From assembly GCA_900556055.1 (NCBI GenBank), contig USNJ01000049.1:1-12268 (forward strand): a stretch of 12,268 nt of DNA. The letters are read 5' to 3'. Position 1 is the first letter of the stretch; every line of letters begins with the position of its first letter. Below, piece by piece: positions 6,163-12,043 of the stretch. The stretch is from an uncultured Ruminococcus sp. (lineage in GTDB: Bacteria > Bacillota > Clostridia > Oscillospirales > Ruminococcaceae). Both the position numbers and the translations under genes were made by a program. A model generated the notes under the pieces. That model saw only the letters and a list, made by a program, of their open reading frames with translations, was not told where the DNA came from and did no database searches.

Positions 6163-6795
6163 ATGAGTAAAAAAGTATTTGTTTTGGTACACGATTACTG
6201 GCATCACGATGATTCCATCAAGCCTATGATGGACTATCTGTTTAACGCAGATTATGAAGTAACATTCACAAAGAACCCAAATGATTATTTCAACGGGCAG
6301 TTTGATTTGTTTTTGTCTTTCAAAGATCCTATTGAAAATGATCAGATTCCTACTCCAATCTGGTGTGATGAAAAATGGACGGAGAAATTTCTGAATGATG
6401 TTCAGAATGGTATGGGAACGATTATGCTTCACGCATCACTTACTGATTACACAGAAAATCACGCAATCCTCACAAATGTTGTAAGAAGTAACTTTATCAC
6501 TCATCCCGAACAATGTCCGCTTACTGTAAAACCGATAGCAGAACATCCGATTATTGAAGGCATTGGCAAATTCACATTCCCTGATTTTGACGAACATTAT
6601 GTAATGAAAATGATTCCGAATGCTGATACAACGATTCTTGCAGAAACCGTTTCAAAGAACGGCGTTCAGCCTGCTGTATGGATTCACACCTATGGCAAGG
6701 GAAAAATCTGCTGTATCGTTCCTGCACACACTACCCAAAATCTGACCTGTGAACCATTTGTCAAACTTGTAAAGAATGCTATTGATTGGGTTTAA
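6163..6795 (+). CDS. ThuA-like domain protein
   Basis: This 210-aa protein resembles ThuA-type (trehalose-utilization/class I glutamine amidotransferase-like) proteins. Visible features are an N-terminal strand KKVFVLVHDYWHHDD, FDLFLSF at about 48-54, the segment GMGTIMLHASLTDY where ThuA proteins have G-G-G/LH, the HPI-G block (AEHPIIEGIGKFTFPDFDEHY), and the C-terminal PAVWIHTYGKGKICCIVPAH followed by FVKLVKNAIDW. The length is typical of single-domain members. Family members are linked to sugar metabolism, but the reaction is not established. Start: AAAGGA 10 nt upstream of ATG. It has its own promoter and terminator, and is probably cargo inserted between the par and mob modules. Confidence 0.85.
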   Translation: MSKKVFVLVHDYWHHDDSIKPMMDYLFNADYEVTFTKNPNDYFNGQFDLFLSFKDPIENDQIPTPIWCDEKWTEKFLNDVQNGMGTIMLHASLTDYTENHAILTNVVRSNFITHPEQCPLTVKPIAEHPIIEGIGKFTFPDFDEHYVMKMIPNADTTILAETVSKNGVQPAVWIHTYGKGKICCIVPAHTTQNLTCEPFVKLVKNAIDWV

Positions 6796-6849
6796 TAGCA
6801 TTAATAGAGCGTCAAATTACAGTTTGTAGTACAGTTAATTTATATCTAT

Positions 6850-6887
6850 CAGCCGTACTCGGAAAAATCCGAGTACGGCTGTTCTTT
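6850..6887 (+). terminator. Terminator of the ThuA-like gene
   Basis: CAGCCGTACTCGGA (6850-6863) and TCCGAGTACGGCTG (6868-6881) form a perfect 14-bp stem with an AAAA loop, followed by TTCTTTT. The tail overlaps the stop codon of the convergent relaxase gene. Confidence 0.9.
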
Positions 6888-8359
6888 TACCTCACCGCCC
6901 CACGACCGGAACCGCCACGAACATTCTCATTAACCACCGCTGCCCGTTCCGCCCTTTCTTTCTCCTCTGCAAGACGAATCCTTTCCATTTCCTCTTTAGC
7001 CTGTTGGAGCAGAATCTCATAATCACTTTTCATTCGGCTCTCGTAAAAATCATAGAAGTCACATACAGTCCTCTGTTTTTCATAAGCGGAGGAAATTTTT
7101 TCTTCCATTCTCTCAAGCTGCCGTTTCATATCCGCAAGTTTTTCTTGATGGACGGAAATATCATCAGCCGATTTCACTCCTGCGTCCTTGATGTAATTGT
7201 ATTTTGCAAGCTCCTTGATGTCCTTTGCAAGCAAGGGTTTACGGCTCAGCACTTCCAGATATTTCGGAATTTCATCAATCAGCTTTTCTTCCTCTGCAAT
7301 TTTCTTCAGAAGCTCGCTCTTCTCATTTTTCAAATCGGCAAGTGCCTTGTCCGCATCGGCAGCAGCTTTCTTGAAATCATCAGCCGAATGAATATCATTC
7401 TCCTGCAAAAAGAAAAGCAGCTCCGAGGACTTCACAACCTCCCGATAAGTCGCAAGGTGCAGCCTGTCCGCTTCGGGTTTGCGGTAAAGCTCAATCTGTA
7501 TCTGCCTGATACACAAAGCATACTCTCGCTGAATCCCCTCATACTTCAAAGCCTGTGATAGTGGCATCTCCATATTTTTGTTTGCAATGCGATACTCCAG
7601 ATGTTCAAGAGAATATCCGTCACCCAAACGAAACGTGCGGATTGCTTTCCGATTCGGCCGAACCTTTATCGCCAGATATTTTCCACGGTTAATTCCATAG
7701 CCTTTCGCTTCAAGCTCTTTTATCAAATCGTCAATGCTATGCACATTGTCTTTCGCAACAAGCCTGTCTATCTCGTCACACAAATTCTGTTTCCAAGACT
7801 TTCCCTCTCGCCGCAATTTGTATTCGCCGTACTTGTGGTTCGGTCGATACTTAGGCTTTTCAATAATTGAAAGGCTGTGAGATTTTGCCACTTCATCGGA
7901 TATTTTTCTGCAACGCCGTAAACTTTCCTTGTTCGCATACCAGTGTTTTCCGTCAAGGTCATAAGGTGCAACGGCAAAATGATTATGTACGTGACAGCGA
8001 TCAATATGTGTCGCACACAAAACCATATGATTTTTCCCGAAAACTTTTTCCGCCCACTCCAAGCCAATCCTATGAGCTTCCGCCGCCGACACTTCTCCGG
8101 GGTTAAAAGATTGGATGTAATGGTGCAGACGAATCTGCCGTTTTTCTCGCTCGGTGGTTTCTTCTTTTATGGAACGTTTGAAAAATCTTTTGTTGGAAAA
8201 TCTCTCAAAGAGAAGTCTAAAATCCTCGTATGCACTTGCCGCATTGGTCGAACAATTCAATCCCGTGATTAAAGTCCCCTCGATTTTTTTCTCGTTGGAA
8301 ATGTAAGCAAGAAACTTTTTCGGTGCAGAATAGATTGGAATATGTTTGATAATTGGCAT
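6887..8359 (-). CDS. mobA: MOBP-type relaxase / mobilization nuclease
   Basis: 490-aa conjugative relaxase that would nick oriT and pilot the strand. Motif I with the likely catalytic Tyr19 is in KKFLAYISNEKK (14-25). HHYIQSFNPGE (79-89) and the metal-binding His motif THIDRCHVHNHF (117-128, HxDxxHxHNHF) are intact. The C-terminal part (about 335-480) is strongly coiled coil and charged. I prefer the ATG at 8359, preceded by GAGG 6 nt upstream, over the GTG at 8371 that overlaps the mobC stop. It lies 8 bp downstream of mobC and is translationally coupled. No coupling protein or mating-pore genes are visible here, so the element is at most mobilizable by a helper as far as this window shows. 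Confidence 0.93.
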   Translation of the reverse strand: MPIIKHIPIYSAPKKFLAYISNEKKIEGTLITGLNCSTNAASAYEDFRLLFERFSNKRFFKRSIKEETTEREKRQIRLHHYIQSFNPGEVSAAEAHRIGLEWAEKVFGKNHMVLCATHIDRCHVHNHFAVAPYDLDGKHWYANKESLRRCRKISDEVAKSHSLSIIEKPKYRPNHKYGEYKLRREGKSWKQNLCDEIDRLVAKDNVHSIDDLIKELEAKGYGINRGKYLAIKVRPNRKAIRTFRLGDGYSLEHLEYRIANKNMEMPLSQALKYEGIQREYALCIRQIQIELYRKPEADRLHLATYREVVKSSELLFFLQENDIHSADDFKKAAADADKALADLKNEKSELLKKIAEEEKLIDEIPKYLEVLSRKPLLAKDIKELAKYNYIKDAGVKSADDISVHQEKLADMKRQLERMEEKISSAYEKQRTVCDFYDFYESRMKSDYEILLQQAKEEMERIRLAEEKERAERAAVVNENVRGGSGRGAVR

Positions 8360-8367
8360 ATCCCACC

Positions 8368-8709
8368 TCACACAATAAGCGTTGGAGAAATTTCAAACAG
8401 ATAATTTTTGATTGCGTTCTTGAAATACTTAAATTCCTCCTGCAATTCCTCAATGTCTTTTTGGTAGACAGCTCCTGTTCTGTTCACAGTCCTTGCCACC
8501 TGATTAACGTTGTTTCCAACTGATTCCAATGCTCTTTTGATTGCAAGAATTTCTTTCAAATCATAAATCTTGATTTCTGTTTTCACGGCAGACACTCTGA
8601 TATATGTTCCGTTTTTCAAATTCGCCGCCTTTGCCTTTCTGCAAACAACCTTCCATTCCTCCGGGGAAAAATATATAACTATCGCTTTGTTGCCCTTTCT
8701 TGTTGGCAT
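8368..8709 (-). CDS. mobC: MobC-like plasmid mobilization relaxosome protein
   Basis: This 113-aa protein has the size and pattern of MobC relaxosome accessory proteins. The N-terminus AIVIYFSPEEWKVVCRKAKA resembles the ribbon-helix-helix start, NLKNGTYIRVSAV is the typical middle, and ALESVGNNVNQVARTVNRTG is the characteristic GNNVNQIAR signature. It would bind oriT next to its gene and help the relaxase to nick. The start is supported by GGAG 10 nt upstream. The gene lies between the oriT-like repeats (8739-8889) and mobA, the standard mobilization-cassette order. Confidence 0.93.
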   Translation of the reverse strand: MPTRKGNKAIVIYFSPEEWKVVCRKAKAANLKNGTYIRVSAVKTEIKIYDLKEILAIKRALESVGNNVNQVARTVNRTGAVYQKDIEELQEEFKYFKNAIKNYLFEISPTLIV

Positions 8710-8734
8710 ATTCTATCATCTCCATATTTATCAG

Positions 8735-8905
8735 GGTTTTAGGGATTTTCCCTAAGAATGCCGAATCTGCGTGTTCGGCAGCGAAAGGTCATATGACCTT
8801 TCTACGCTTGCGGGGAACTGCCCCACCATCCGCCTTTCAACCGTTGACACCCCCCAACCATGGAAAAAATGCGGTATAATTCGCATTTTCCACAAGGGAG
8901 AATTG
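8735..8905. other. oriT: Candidate oriT: cluster of inverted repeats upstream of mobC
   Basis: Five inverted repeats occur in about 150 bp. TTAGGGA/TCCCTAA (8739-8755) has a 3-nt loop. TGCCGAA/TTCGGCA (8759-8780) follows. GAAAGGTCATATGACCTTTC (8783-8802) is a perfect 20-bp palindrome. GGGG AACTG CCCC is at 8812-8824, and AAAATGCG/CGCATTTT is at 8866-8889. The segment TACGCTTGCGGGGAAC (8803-8818) beside the 20-bp palindrome is the most plausible nic-containing stretch. The position directly upstream of mobC-mobA matches oriT in mobilization cassettes. No experimental nic can be read from sequence. Confidence 0.65.
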
Positions 8906-8911
8906 AGGAAA

Positions 8912-9109
8912 TCAGTCCTCAACGCTGTCGGTGCAATAAGAATAACCCAGCATAATTTTCAGATAAACGTTAGAATATCTCTCACGCTCAGAGCCGTCCG
9001 AGTTAAGCATAGCTTCAAGAAAATATCTTTTTGCTTCACTTCTGCTGTCCCATTCTTGAACATTTCCGTAACACACCGTTGTTACTTTTTCAAAAAAATT
9101 TTCGTTCAA
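8912..9109 (-). CDS. Small conserved-looking hypothetical protein
   Basis: This 65-aa soluble protein has the segment SRSEAKRYFLEAMLNSDGSE then RERYSNVYLKIMLGYSYCTD. It is a pattern I associate with short proteins on Clostridiales mobile elements, but without a known function. The start is TTG at 9109 with GAGGAG 5 nt upstream; it overlaps the previous gene's stop (TTGA), so the two are coupled. It is the last gene of the replication operon before the oriT region. A 7-bp hairpin (TTGAGGA/TCCTCAA, 8903-8922) spans its stop codon, without a U-tract. Confidence 0.65.
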   Translation of the reverse strand: MNENFFEKVTTVCYGNVQEWDSRSEAKRYFLEAMLNSDGSERERYSNVYLKIMLGYSYCTDSVED

Positions 9110-9336
9110 TGATGCTCCTCTCCAACTTTTTTACACTCACCATATCGGAGAAAATTCAAAAACGGCTCTTTCGGAATATGTATCTGCCTGCCGATTCGGA
9201 TAATCGGAAATTCCATTTTGCTCTTGTTCCGATAAAACGTAGCAAGAGAAATTCCAATGGCCGCAGCAGCTTCGCTCGCCGTCAGAAAATTTCTGTCCAG
9301 CTTTTCAATTTCATCTATCCTCATTTTTAAAATCAC
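9106..9336 (-). CDS. Excisionase-like helix-turn-helix protein
   Basis: This protein of up to 76 aa carries a single MerR/excisionase-type HTH: FLTASEAAAAIGISLATFYRNKSKMEFPIIRIGRQIHIPKEPFLNFL. This is the common 'helix-turn-helix domain 17' pattern in which the wing contains the R-IG-R-I-IP motif. Translation may start at GTG 9336 (GAGGAG too close) or ATG 9324 (GGAG 13 nt away); neither is ideal, and the overlap with the preceding gene suggests coupling. There is no integrase nearby, so a role as Xis is unlikely; regulation of replication or transfer is more plausible. Confidence 0.75.
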   Translation of the reverse strand: MILKMRIDEIEKLDRNFLTASEAAAAIGISLATFYRNKSKMEFPIIRIGRQIHIPKEPFLNFLRYGECKKVGEEHH

Positions 9337-9829
9337 ACTCCTCTGCTTTTTCTATTCTGCTGTCCATAAAGATTTTGAAATCAGCACAGCTTGAAAGATA
9401 TTCAGCCAATCTTTTTTCATCGCCGGGAAGATAATCTCTGCCCAATTTTTTCAGAACGGCAGAAGCTATTGCTTTGTTTTTTCTTCCGTCCTTCTTCTCT
9501 CTGCCGAGAAATTTTTTTAACTGTTCGTTTTCGCTTTGAAGATTTTTCAGCTGCTCTCTCAGCTCATCGACTTGAACGGCAAGAATATTTATCTCATCGG
9601 CAGCAGCATTGGCAGATAATTTTCGCTTGTCCTCGATTTTCTCTTTCCGAAAAATTGCCTTTGCCGTTTTCAAAGACAGTTCGTCAAGCTGTCGTTCTCC
9701 CGATGTGCTTGTGCGGATTCTCCTCGCAAGCTCCGGGTGATGATGCAGAATTTTGTAAAACTTGTATCTCGGTATTCCGTTCATCTCACAAAATTCAGAA
9801 ACAGACAAATATTTTTTATGCTTTCCCAT
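9311..9829 (-). CDS. Putative HTH and coiled-coil protein downstream of repA
   Basis: 172 aa. The N-terminus (YLSVSEFCEMNGIPRYKFYKILHHHPELARRI) looks like a helix-turn-helix, as in small plasmid DNA-binding proteins. Residues about 75-110 form a heptad coiled coil (VDELREQLKNLQSENEQLKK), followed by a basic stretch (GREKKDGRKNKA). It probably binds DNA as a dimer. The start has GGAGG 8 nt upstream and lies 15 bp after repA, so it is co-transcribed. Its end overlaps the next gene. A role in copy-number control or replication support is inferred from position only; the family is not recognised with certainty. Confidence 0.75.
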   Translation of the reverse strand: MGKHKKYLSVSEFCEMNGIPRYKFYKILHHHPELARRIRTSTSGERQLDELSLKTAKAIFRKEKIEDKRKLSANAAADEINILAVQVDELREQLKNLQSENEQLKKFLGREKKDGRKNKAIASAVLKKLGRDYLPGDEKRLAEYLSSCADFKIFMDSRIEKAEECDFKNEDR

Positions 9830-9844
9830 TTCTTCAACCTCCTG

Positions 9845-10372
9845 CTAAATAAGTTTCATACCCATATCGTGTTCAAAGCCGCTGAACGTTTGGTTCGTAA
9901 GCGTGAACGCCGAGTTATACAATGCTACCGTCAGAAAGCGGTCAATCCGACTTATCTTTCCGGGATAGTTCAGAATGTTCCGCAGCACATCCGTGATATG
10001 CTCGCTCGTCAGCTTTCGGTATGCGGACCGTGCAGCTTCTTCCGAAACTCTCTTGCCCTCGATAAAAATATTTCTCTCTCCGCTGATAACATCAACGATA
10101 AGGTCTTTGATTTCTTCAACCATACTCACAACAGCTTCATCGGGGTGAGTGATAAGATTGTCATACTCGATTTGTTCCTTTACAGATTGCTCTAATGTTT
10201 CTCGGTCAATCTCATCAATCAATCGAGAATGCGGCGATGCAGATTGATTGATGGATTGATAATCAGTATAACTCAAATCAGTATTATTTATTTCAGTATT
10301 ATTAGTGTCTGTTTTTTCGATTTGCAGAAGTCGATATTTCCGACTTCTTGAAGTCTGTTTTATCGACTTCAA
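9845..10372 (-). CDS. repA: RepA C-terminal part, out of frame with the N-terminal part
   Basis: This open frame encodes the second half of a RepA_N initiator. A repeat-derived linker (KQTSRSRKYRLLQIEKTDTN, then Asn/Thr-rich sequence) is followed by a helical C-terminal domain (LEQSVKEQIEYDNLI, MVEEIKDLIVDVISG, SEEAARSAYRKLTSEHITDV, FLTVALYNSAFTL) of the DUF6017 type normally fused to RepA in Clostridia. It is in the +1 frame relative to the N-terminal part and overlaps it by 71 bp. The only nearby start is a TTG at 10372 without a convincing ribosome binding site, so it is probably the broken tail of one gene of about 333 codons rather than an independent gene. Adding one 23-bp repeat unit or removing one A from the A6 run at 10312-10317 would restore fusion. 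Confidence 0.8.
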   Translation of the reverse strand: MKSIKQTSRSRKYRLLQIEKTDTNNTEINNTDLSYTDYQSINQSASPHSRLIDEIDRETLEQSVKEQIEYDNLITHPDEAVVSMVEEIKDLIVDVISGERNIFIEGKRVSEEAARSAYRKLTSEHITDVLRNILNYPGKISRIDRFLTVALYNSAFTLTNQTFSGFEHDMGMKLI

Positions 10373-10410
10373 GAAATCCGTTTTTCAGACTTCTTGAAGT
10401 ATGCTCTGAA
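10296..10410. repeat. oriV: Five tandem 23-bp iteron-like repeats inside repA (candidate replication origin)
   Basis: GACTTC recurs at 10342, 10365 and 10388, exactly 23 bp apart. Units 10342-10364, 10365-10387 and 10388-10410 are close copies, 10319-10341 is diverged, and 10296-10318 matches the 10342 unit at 16 of 23 positions. Two units contain the dyad GACTTC TT GAAGT(C). Iterons inside the rep coding region are an established origin arrangement of RepA_N plasmids, so this is the likely RepA binding site. Confidence 0.75.
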
Positions 10411-10823
10411 TTATCGGTATTGTCCTGCTTACCATTCTGCAAACTGTCAGATTCGTTTATGATGAAATTTTTCACATAAAGTATTGACGGCAAACCCAGA
10501 CCTCTGCGTTTTTTCTTTACAAGTCCGATACCGTTCACATCATCAAGCTCTTTCAGAATGTTCAATGCTTTATCGTGGCACACGTCCATAATCTCCTCAA
10601 TTTCTTCAATCAGAAAAATTATGTAGACACGGTTTTCATCATCTATCCAATTATTTTTTCTGCTAAGACTCATTCGTTCAAGAAGCAAGCCATACATTAA
10701 CTTTGCTTCGTTGGATAAGCTGCCGAAATGCTCTTTATCCGTAAATAGAACTTTAGGCACACGAATAAAGGTAAACTGCTCGGCTTCTGCTCCGTAATAG
10801 TAATCGAATTCTATTTTTGACAT
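10302..10823 (-). CDS. repA: RepA_N-type replication initiator, N-terminal part (frame broken)
   Basis: 173 aa. Residues 1-121 form the RepA_N DNA-binding domain: FDYYYGAEAEQFTFIRVPKV, LFTDKEHFGSLSNEAKLMYG, LLLERMSLSRKNNWIDDENR, VYIIFLIEEIEEIMDVCHDK and KKRRGLGLPSILYVKNFI are all characteristic. Residues about 138-173 are repeat-encoded (SRSLKNGFLEVDKTDFKKSE) and end at a TAA within the last iteron. A complete family member of this kind has a second domain, found here in the +1 frame downstream. Start: AGAGG 8 nt before ATG. It begins 15 bp after the sigma/alpha-CTD gene in the same operon. Either the initiator works truncated, the host allele is broken, or one repeat was lost in assembly. 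Confidence 0.88.
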   Translation of the reverse strand: MSKIEFDYYYGAEAEQFTFIRVPKVLFTDKEHFGSLSNEAKLMYGLLLERMSLSRKNNWIDDENRVYIIFLIEEIEEIMDVCHDKALNILKELDDVNGIGLVKKKRRGLGLPSILYVKNFIINESDSLQNGKQDNTDNSEHTSRSLKNGFLEVDKTDFKKSEISTSANRKNRH

Positions 10824-10837
10824 ACCTCACACCTCTT

Positions 10838-11497
10838 TTACAAACCGCCCTCATAGCTCCGCCAAATTTCCATTGACTTGTACGCAAATCCTTTCTCAAA
10901 CAAAACATCAAGCAATTCCTCAAGTGACTTTCTGCCCAGATTGGGAAGATTATATATTTTTTCGGGTTCTGCTTCTACAAGGTCACGAACGGTCATAATA
11001 TTTCCCCGGCGCAAGACATTGTAGCACCTCACGGAAAGGTCAAGAACCTCTATTCCCTCGTCAATAATATCAGGTTCCGGAGATTCGGGAACAAATTTCT
11101 CTTGTTTGAGAATTGCATTTGCTCTTTCAAGTGAAGATATTTTCCTCCTGTAAATTGCTTCAAGACGGTTTTCCTCACACTCAATGACATACTTAAAAAG
11201 ATTGTGCATACCCAGTCGAATTTTCTTTTTCCTTATCGGCTGTGAAAGTTTTCTTTCCGCTTTCCTTATGCTGTGAGTAACTGTTGACGATGAATTGCCA
11301 ACGAATTTTGCAATATCTGCATAGGTCATATTCTCCTTGTACCTCATTCGGAGCAAAAGAGCTTCACGTTCGCTCATAGTTTCGGAAATTACATAGTCAA
11401 GAGCAATTCCGCTGTCATCGGCAAGATCGTCAAATTCTTCTCCGGGGAATATCTGTCTGAGGAGATTGTTGGGGTAGCTTTTCATATCTTTTTCCAT
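10838..11497 (-). CDS. Sigma-70 region 4 / RNA polymerase alpha-CTD fusion protein
   Basis: 219 aa from the ATG at 11497, chosen because AGGA lies 9 nt upstream (the TTG at 11503 is too close). Residues 42-87 are a sigma-70 region 4 HTH (MSEREALLLRMRYKENMTYA, DIAKFVGNSSSTVTHSIRKA). Residues about 88-147 are a basic helical linker. Residues 148-204 match the RpoA C-terminal domain (IEVLDLSVRCYNVLRRGNIM, TVRDLVEAEPEKIYNL, NLGRKSLEELLDVLFEKG), including the NLGRKSLEE helix-hairpin-helix. It lacks sigma region 2, so it cannot be a full sigma factor. The two promoter-contacting modules suggest a transcription regulator. It is the first gene of the replication operon, 15 bp ahead of repA. Confidence 0.88.
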   Translation of the reverse strand: MEKDMKSYPNNLLRQIFPGEEFDDLADDSGIALDYVISETMSEREALLLRMRYKENMTYADIAKFVGNSSSTVTHSIRKAERKLSQPIRKKKIRLGMHNLFKYVIECEENRLEAIYRRKISSLERANAILKQEKFVPESPEPDIIDEGIEVLDLSVRCYNVLRRGNIMTVRDLVEAEPEKIYNLPNLGRKSLEELLDVLFEKGFAYKSMEIWRSYEGGL

Positions 11498-11524
11498 TTT
11501 CAATGTTCCTTTCGTTTAGACAAT

Positions 11525-11573
11525 AAAAAAAGGCTTCCGTACACTTACATAAACGTAAGCATACGGAAGCCTT
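11525..11573 (-). terminator. Strong terminator after the rRNA/tRNA unit, or leader attenuator
   Basis: AAGGCTTCCGTA (11530-11541) pairs with TACGGAAGCCTT (11562-11573), with an inner CTTAC/GTAAG stem across a CA/CA internal loop. On the minus strand it is followed by a run of seven U. It would end leftward transcripts from the rRNA operon. It lies only 28 bp before the sigma/alpha-CTD start codon, leaving no room for a promoter between them, so that gene must be read through it. Confidence 0.85.
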
Positions 11574-11587
11574 GCTTCCACACTATA
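11574..11587 (-). promoter_or_regulatory. Possible promoter -10 and anti-terminator segment
   Basis: On the minus strand TATAGT (11587-11582) could be a -10. The next bases GGAAGC (11579-11574) are complementary to GCTTCC in the first arm of the terminator (GGAAGC AAG GCTTCC). This competing hairpin is what an attenuator would need. No good -35 (only TTGCAG, 18 bp away) is present, so the promoter call is weak. Confidence 0.35.
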
Positions 11588-11636
11588 AATAAAACAATAC
11601 TCTTGCTGCAATGATGAAAACTGCCATATATAACAA

Positions 11637-11712
11637 TTTAAGGCAACCTAACACCGAGGAGAAAGAGTTTAACAAACATTACTCTCTGACCTCTCGTTTA
11701 GGTCGCCTTAAA
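11637..11712 (-). other. Long imperfect hairpin downstream of tRNA-Asn
   Basis: TTTAAGGC/GCCTTAAA, CCTAA/TTAGG, GAGG/CCTC and AGAGT/ACTCT stack as nested arms of one extended stem-loop, starting 7 bp after the tRNA 3' end. There is no strong U-tract. It could be a processing signal, a weak terminator, or a boundary structure. It matches no RNA family I can name. Confidence 0.5.
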
Positions 11713-11719
11713 ATTAGCT

Positions 11720-11796
11720 TGGCTCCCCCGGCTGGACTCGAACCAGCGACACCCTGATTAACAGTCAGGTGCTACTACCGACTGAGCTACGGAGGA
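11720..11796 (-). tRNA. tRNA-Asn (GTT)
   Basis: On the minus strand a complete cloverleaf is present: acceptor TCCTCCG/CGGGGGA, discriminator G, encoded CCA (11722-11720), D-arm GCTCAGTCGGTAGTAGC, anticodon stem CCTGA/TCAGG with loop CTGTTAA (anticodon GTT at 11762-11760), and T-arm GCTGG TTCGAGT CCAGC. It is co-oriented with the rRNA genes and is probably the last gene of the rRNA operon. The gene is intact, with no partial duplicate nearby to mark an attachment site. Confidence 0.97.
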
Positions 11797-11801
11797 ATAT
11801 A

Positions 11802-11832
11802 CTTAAAAGCAAAGGTGAACTTTGCTTTTAAG
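11802..11832. repeat. Perfect 13-bp hairpin between 5S rRNA and tRNA-Asn
   Basis: CTTAAAAGCAAAG (11802-11814) and CTTTGCTTTTAAG (11820-11832) flank a 5-nt loop. In the rRNA operon transcript it lies between 5S and the tRNA and could be a processing or pausing structure. Confidence 0.6.
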
Positions 11833-11839
11833 ATTTAAG

Positions 11840-11956
<117 letters not shown>

Positions 11957-12043
11957 TATGAAAGCGAAGCGCCTTCAAAATTGAATAAAGAATTTCGTAT
12001 AAGGAAGGAATGCGAAAGGTTAAGCTTCTGAAGAGAAGCAAGA

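Noticed and set aside
6887..8371. Long open frames on the plus strand opposite mobA and within other minus-strand genes.
   Set aside because: They have no ribosome binding sites, show biased shadow composition, and run opposite well-supported genes.
8844..8880. TTGACA and TATAAT on the plus strand in the oriT region.
   Set aside because: They are 25 bp apart, too far for a normal promoter, and no rightward gene follows. The TATAAT lies in the loop of an inverted repeat.
9106..9336. True excisionase of an integrative element.
   Set aside because: The HTH pattern fits, but there is no integrase in the window and the gene sits in a replication operon.
10302..10320. A AAA AAC slippery heptamer in the correct phase in repA, suggesting programmed -1 frameshifting.
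   Set aside because: A -1 slip leads within eight codons to a TAA; the second half of RepA is in the +1 frame, so this mechanism cannot join the two parts.
10296..10410. CRISPR-like array.
   Set aside because: The 23-bp units are directly tandem without unique spacers, lie in a coding region, and no cas genes are present.
11720..11796. tRNA-Asn as the integration site of the plasmid-like region.
   Set aside because: The tRNA is intact, no repeat of its 3' end was found elsewhere in the window, and no integrase is encoded here.
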